A DNA stretch of 33,948 nt. It comes from UBA7803 sp041686955 (GTDB taxonomy: Bacteria; Pseudomonadota; Gammaproteobacteria; Pseudomonadales; Azotimanducaceae). The position numbers and the translations under genes were made by a program. Below are positions 30,734 through 33,948 of this stretch, in pieces (the first letter of the stretch is position 1; each line of letters opens with the position of its first letter). The stretch covers positions 1 through 33,948 of the forward strand of contig JAWLCV010000046.1 in assembly GCA_041686955.1 (NCBI GenBank), in the 5' to 3' direction. Under the pieces are notes generated by a model. It was not told the DNA's origin and did no database searches. It saw only the letters and a program-made list of their open reading frames with translations.

Positions 30734-31933
30734 ATGACATCCTTTCTCGACGACGTGCCGCTGGCCCCCAGGGACCCGATCATCGGGGTCACAGAGGCCT
30801 TCAACGCCGATCCGCGCCCGGACAAGGTGAACCTGGGCGTGGGCGTGTACTACGACGAGGACGGCAAGGTGCCGCTGCTGGACAGCGTGGCCCGGGCAGA
30901 GCAGGAGCTGGCGGCGATGCCCCGGCCCCGGCCGTATCTGCCCATCGACGGCCCGGCCGACTACCAGCGCGCGGTTCAGGAGCTGGTGTTCGGCTCCGGG
31001 TCGGAGCCGGTGGACGCCGGCCGCGTGGTCACCGTCCAGGCCCTGGGCGGCACCGGCGCCCTGCGCATCGCGGCGGACTTCCTGCGCCGCTTCAATCCCG
31101 GAGCAGAGGCCTGGATCAGCAGACCGAGCTGGGAGAATCACCGCGCCTTGTTCGAGGCCGCCGGCTTCCGGGTGAACGAGTATCCCTACTACGACCCCGC
31201 ATCCCACGGCGTGGATTTTCCGGCCCTCCGCGACACGCTGGCGGGCCTGGCGCCCGGCTCGTTGGTGATCCTCCACGTCTGCTGCCACAACCCCACCGGC
31301 GCGGACCTGGAGCCCGGGCAGTGGGACGCGGTCATGGACGTGGTGCGCGAGCGCGGCCTGGTGCCCATCCTCGACCTGGCGTATCAGGGATTCGCCCAGG
31401 GTCTGGCGGAGGACGCCCTGCCGGTGCGCCGCTTCGCGGAACGCTACGCGCCGGTGCTGGCGGCGAGCTCCTTCTCCAAGAACTTCTCGCTGTACGGCGA
31501 GCGGGTGGGGGCGCTGTCCGTGGTCACGGCCGGCGCCGACGAGGCCGAGCGGGTGCGCAGCCAGCTCAAGCGCGTGATCCGCGCCAACTACTCGAGCCCC
31601 CAGACCCACGGCGCCAGCATCGTCGCCCGGGTGCTGAACGACGACGCGCTTCGCGCCGGCTGGGAGAGGGAGCTGGCGGGGATGCGCGATCGGATTCGCG
31701 ACATGCGCCGGGCTCTGGTGGAACGGGTGCAGGCGGCCGCCAACGTGGACTTCCGCTTCGTGCTCGAGCAGAACGGCATGTTCTCCTACTCCGGCCTGTC
31801 GCCGCAGGCGGTGGCCCGCCTGCGCGAGGAGCACGGCATCTACGTCGTCGACAGCGGCCGGATCTGCGTCGCGGCGCTGAACCGCCACAACCTGGCGCAC
31901 GTGGCCCGGGCGGTGGCGGAAGGCCTCACCTGA
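30734..31933 (+). CDS. Aromatic/aspartate aminotransferase (TyrB/AspC-like)
   Basis: A 399-residue class I PLP aminotransferase of the Ia (AspC/TyrB) group. Supporting features are the N-terminal VPLAPRDPIIGVTEAFNADP, KVNLGVGVYYDEDGKVP, CCHNPTGADLEPGQW, PILDLAYQGFAQG and the lysine motif SSFSKNFSLYGERVG (Lys249). The C-terminal VDSGRICVAALN arginine binds the substrate carboxylate. It interconverts aspartate, tyrosine or phenylalanine with their 2-oxoacids; AspC and TyrB cannot be told apart from sequence by eye. GAGGA lies 8 bases before the ATG. It is probably in an operon with the class III aminotransferase and CysZ-like genes, and is convergent with the SDR gene (9-base gap). Confidence 0.93.
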   Translation: MTSFLDDVPLAPRDPIIGVTEAFNADPRPDKVNLGVGVYYDEDGKVPLLDSVARAEQELAAMPRPRPYLPIDGPADYQRAVQELVFGSGSEPVDAGRVVTVQALGGTGALRIAADFLRRFNPGAEAWISRPSWENHRALFEAAGFRVNEYPYYDPASHGVDFPALRDTLAGLAPGSLVILHVCCHNPTGADLEPGQWDAVMDVVRERGLVPILDLAYQGFAQGLAEDALPVRRFAERYAPVLAASSFSKNFSLYGERVGALSVVTAGADEAERVRSQLKRVIRANYSSPQTHGASIVARVLNDDALRAGWERELAGMRDRIRDMRRALVERVQAAANVDFRFVLEQNGMFSYSGLSPQAVARLREEHGIYVVDSGRICVAALNRHNLAHVARAVAEGLT

Positions 31934-31942
31934 AGCGGCGGA

Positions 31943-32860
31943 TCACACCGGGTCCCAGCTGAACACGGACGCCGTGGCTCCCAGGTCCTCGAACTGACCC
32001 GCCATGGCGGGCAGCGCGTGGTCCACCACCGACTGGGGGGTCCAGCCTTCCAGGCGGGTCATGCCGCGAACCGGGCGGGGCTGGCTCATGAGAAAGATCT
32101 CGTTGCCCCGGACGGCGAAGATCTGCCCGCTCACCTCCCGCGCCGCGTCCGAGATCAGCGCAACCACAGGCTGGGCCACCTGATCCGCGCGCATCCCCTC
32201 CTTCATGCGCCGAACCCGCTCCGCGCTGGCCTCGTCCTTCACCGGAATGGTGGCGATCATGCGGGTCCAGGCGAACGGCGCCACCACGTTGGAGCGCACG
32301 TTGCGCTGGACTCCTTCCATGGCGATGATCCGGGACAGCCCGGCAATGCCCATCTTGGCCGCGGCGTAGTTGGCCTGGCCGATGTTGCCGATGAGGCCGG
32401 ACGTGGACGTGAAGAACACGAACGCGCCGTCCTGCTGGTCGCGGAAGTGGTTGATGGCCGCCCGCGCCACGTTGTACGAGCCGTTCAGGTGCACGTCGAT
32501 CACCGCGTCCCAGTCCGCGTCGTCCATCTTGTGGAACATCTTGTCGCGCAGGATGCCGGCGGGGTTGACCACCGCGTGGAGACCGCCGTAGGTGTCCAGC
32601 GCCAGCTCCACCATGGCCTTGGCGCCATGACGGTCGGAAACGCTGTGGGAGTCGGCCACGGCTTCGCCGCCGGCCGCGACGATCTCGTCCACCGTCTCCT
32701 GGGCCGGGGTGGCATCGCCCAGGTCGCCGCCGGTGACCGCGCCGCCGAGATCGTTCACCACCACCCGGGCACCTTCGCGCGCGGCCGACAGGGCCACCTC
32801 CTTGCCGATGCCGCGGGCCGCGCCCGTGACCAGTACCACCTTGCCTTCCAACAGCGCCAT
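31943..32860 (-). CDS. SDR-family oxidoreductase (MFE-2-type 3-hydroxyacyl-CoA dehydrogenase-like)
   Basis: A 305-residue NAD(P)-dependent dehydrogenase. The cofactor loop is VTGAARGIGKEVAL, and the catalytic set is TSTSG (Ser154), NYAAAK (Tyr165, Lys169). VVNDLGG after strand 2, AGILRDKMFHKM and the long C-terminal part resemble the dehydrogenase unit of peroxisomal multifunctional enzyme type 2, so oxidation of a 3-hydroxyacyl-CoA is likely. The usual NNAG structural motif reads NPAG (99-102) here, an uncommon change. GAGGAGA precedes the ATG. The gene is solitary and leftward, with the NUDIX gene 70 bases upstream. Confidence 0.88.
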   Translation of the reverse strand: MALLEGKVVLVTGAARGIGKEVALSAAREGARVVVNDLGGAVTGGDLGDATPAQETVDEIVAAGGEAVADSHSVSDRHGAKAMVELALDTYGGLHAVVNPAGILRDKMFHKMDDADWDAVIDVHLNGSYNVARAAINHFRDQQDGAFVFFTSTSGLIGNIGQANYAAAKMGIAGLSRIIAMEGVQRNVRSNVVAPFAWTRMIATIPVKDEASAERVRRMKEGMRADQVAQPVVALISDAAREVSGQIFAVRGNEIFLMSQPRPVRGMTRLEGWTPQSVVDHALPAMAGQFEDLGATASVFSWDPV

Positions 32861-32930
32861 TTTCGGGTCTCCTCTCTACAACGGGTTTATCCGGGGATTC
32901 TATCGCGTCGGCCGGCGCGGTTTGGCGGAA

Positions 32931-33566
32931 TCAGTCGAACCAGGGCGGCAGGTGCCGGGCGTGGTGATGGGTTGCCAGCGCCTCGATGTCCTCCCGCAGG
33001 GTGCGGCCGGGGGAAAGCTCCGGCAGCGCCGCCAGAGGGAAAAAGTCGGCTGCCGTGGTCTCCAGGCTCTGCGCCGGCGCGCCCCCCAACAACTCGCAGA
33101 GAAAAAAGACCTTGTAGACGCGGTCCAGGTGCGGCGGCCGGTAGGGATGCAGGCTGCGGTCCTTGATGGCCACGAGCTTCACGGCCCGGACCCGGAATCC
33201 CGACTCCTCGAGAACTTCCCGCTCGACGCTCTGCCGGGGTGACTCGTGCTCGTCGGCCCAGCCTCCGGGCAGGGACCAGCGCCCGTCGCTGGCCTCCCGG
33301 ACCAACAGGACCGCGCCATCTCGAAACACCCCCGCCCGCACATCCACCTTGGGGGTGGGGTACCCCCGCTCCGGCAGATAGATGTCGCGAATCCGCTGCG
33401 GCGGCGTGCCGGTGAGGGCGCCGAGCATGCCCTCGGCGATGTCCCGGATCTCGGCGAAGCGCTCGAGATCGTAGCCGTCGCGGCTGTAGGCCAGACCCGT
33501 CTGGGCCACGGCCCGCAATCGGCGTGCCCAGGCGAGCCAGTCGGCGCCCTCCCCCCCGGCGCTCAC
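32931..33566 (-). CDS. NUDIX hydrolase with NUDIX N-terminal domain (ADP-ribose pyrophosphatase-like)
   Basis: A 211-residue protein. An N-terminal helical domain (LRAVAQTGLAYSRDGYDLER) is followed by a catalytic NUDIX domain. The NUDIX box is complete at residues 102-124: Gly102, Glu108, Arg116-Glu117 and Glu120-Glu121 before Gly123-Phe124, fitting GX5EX7REUXEEXGU. The N-terminal domain is typical of a branch cleaving ADP-ribose or similar nucleoside diphosphates. The start is GTG at 33566, which overlaps the stop of the upstream LLM gene (GTGA). The longer open frame upstream overlaps that gene and is rejected. Confidence 0.88.
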   Translation of the reverse strand: MSAGGEGADWLAWARRLRAVAQTGLAYSRDGYDLERFAEIRDIAEGMLGALTGTPPQRIRDIYLPERGYPTPKVDVRAGVFRDGAVLLVREASDGRWSLPGGWADEHESPRQSVEREVLEESGFRVRAVKLVAIKDRSLHPYRPPHLDRVYKVFFLCELLGGAPAQSLETTAADFFPLAALPELSPGRTLREDIEALATHHHARHLPPWFD

Positions 33567-33948
33567 GCCAACGCCGCCTTCACGTCGGCCAGGCGTTCGA
33601 TGGTGGCCAGGGCCTCCCCCTGGTCGCTGCTGATGTTGCGCACGATGACGTCGGTGAAGCCCAGGGCCCGGTAGCGCTCCAGCTCGTCCGCCACTTCCGC
33701 CACCGATCCCGCCAGCAGCGCCTGCTCCGGAAAGCCCCGGTAGCCCCGCGCAACGTAGGGGCCGACCACGCGCGCGGCCTCCTGGCTGGTGGCAGCCACG
33801 AACACGTCGCGGCGAATGGCCAGCGCGGCGGGTTCCCGGCCGTGCTCCGCGCACGCCTCCCGATAGAGCCTCAGGCTTTCGGCGGCCTGACCGTGGGTGA
33901 GCGCCGGCGCCGCCAGCCAGCCGTCCGCCAGCCGCGCGGCCCGGCGTA
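33563..33948 (-). CDS. LLM class flavin-dependent oxidoreductase (C-terminal fragment)
   Basis: The last 127 or so codons of a luciferase-like oxidoreductase; the 5' part is beyond the right edge. The visible part starts RRAARLADGWLAAP, the conserved strand after the cofactor phosphate site, and continues through RRDVFVAATSQEA to the C-terminal GSVAEVADELERYRALGFTDVIVRN. It ends at TGA, which overlaps the NUDIX GTG, so the two are coupled. It is not closely similar to the LLM protein at 9026 in the shared region. The cofactor (FMN or F420) is unknown. Confidence 0.8.
   Translation of the reverse strand, partial: RRAARLADGWLAAPALTHGQAAESLRLYREACAEHGREPAALAIRRDVFVAATSQEAARVVGPYVARGYRGFPEQALLAGSVAEVADELERYRALGFTDVIVRNISSDQGEALATIERLADVKAALA

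Overview
The window is GC-rich (well over 60% by eye) and densely coded, with short intergenic gaps and many stop/start overlaps. The TamA-TamB pair, an E. coli-type DgkA, lipoboxes and a bactofilin point to a Gram-negative proteobacterium. A high-GC gammaproteobacterium of the Chromatiales/Ectothiorhodospiraceae type is most likely, but that placement is inference. Exactly 100 Ns (14537-14636) inside a heptanucleotide tandem array show that this is a scaffolded draft or metagenome assembly. I see no rRNA, tRNA, IS element, prophage or CRISPR array.

Layout. (1) 1-9931 is dominated by acyl-CoA and related catabolism. A leftward operon holds two acyl-CoA synthetases and the start of a GntR-type regulator. 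It is divergent from two adjacent acyl-CoA dehydrogenases across a promoter with a palindromic operator. Next come a leftward PaaG-like enoyl-CoA hydratase/isomerase and a rightward set: SnoaL/NTF2-like protein, HAD hydrolase, HsaA-like flavoprotein and an LLM (luciferase-like) oxidoreductase. (2) 9938-14201 holds membrane and housekeeping genes: a zinc-type CDF exporter, DgkA, DinB-fold and DUF421 proteins rightward; MarC, a methyltransferase-like protein and bactofilin leftward. (3) 14202-14785 is a non-coding stretch with an orphan rho-independent terminator and the heptanucleotide array. (4) 14786-21032, leftward: TamB, TamA and an EF-hand lipoprotein. (5) 21140-23707, leftward: an aminoglycoside-phosphotransferase-like (APH-fold) kinase and a third acyl-CoA synthetase. 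(6) 23708-25254 is the most unusual part. A MerR-family regulator with a cobalamin-domain-like Rossmann segment, but no visible cobalamin-ligand motif, is flanked on both sides by TGTAC boxes and by two look-alike structured elements. Each element is closed by an AGGCGTG/CACGCCT stem and exposes a TCCTCCCT (anti-Shine-Dalgarno-like) loop. The downstream element has a near-consensus sigma-70 promoter overlapped by TGTAC boxes, and a U-tract at its end, so it is a strong candidate small RNA. (7) 25255-33948 holds a PrcB-like lipoprotein, another APH-fold kinase, a MORN/Sel1 repeat lipoprotein, a class III aminotransferase, a CysZ-like membrane protein, an aromatic/aspartate aminotransferase, an MFE-2-like short-chain dehydrogenase, a NUDIX hydrolase and the 3' end of a second LLM oxidoreductase.

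How it fits together. Three CoA ligases, two dehydrogenases, a hydratase/isomerase, an SDR and two acyl-CoA-associated APH-fold kinases supply most steps of a beta-oxidation-like pathway; no thiolase is present. Substrates cannot be read from the sequence. The MerR regulator plus the C-rich RNA element(s) look like a compact regulatory circuit. The ribosome binding site of the neighbouring acyl-CoA synthetase (23707) is complementary to the exposed loop, which offers one testable target.
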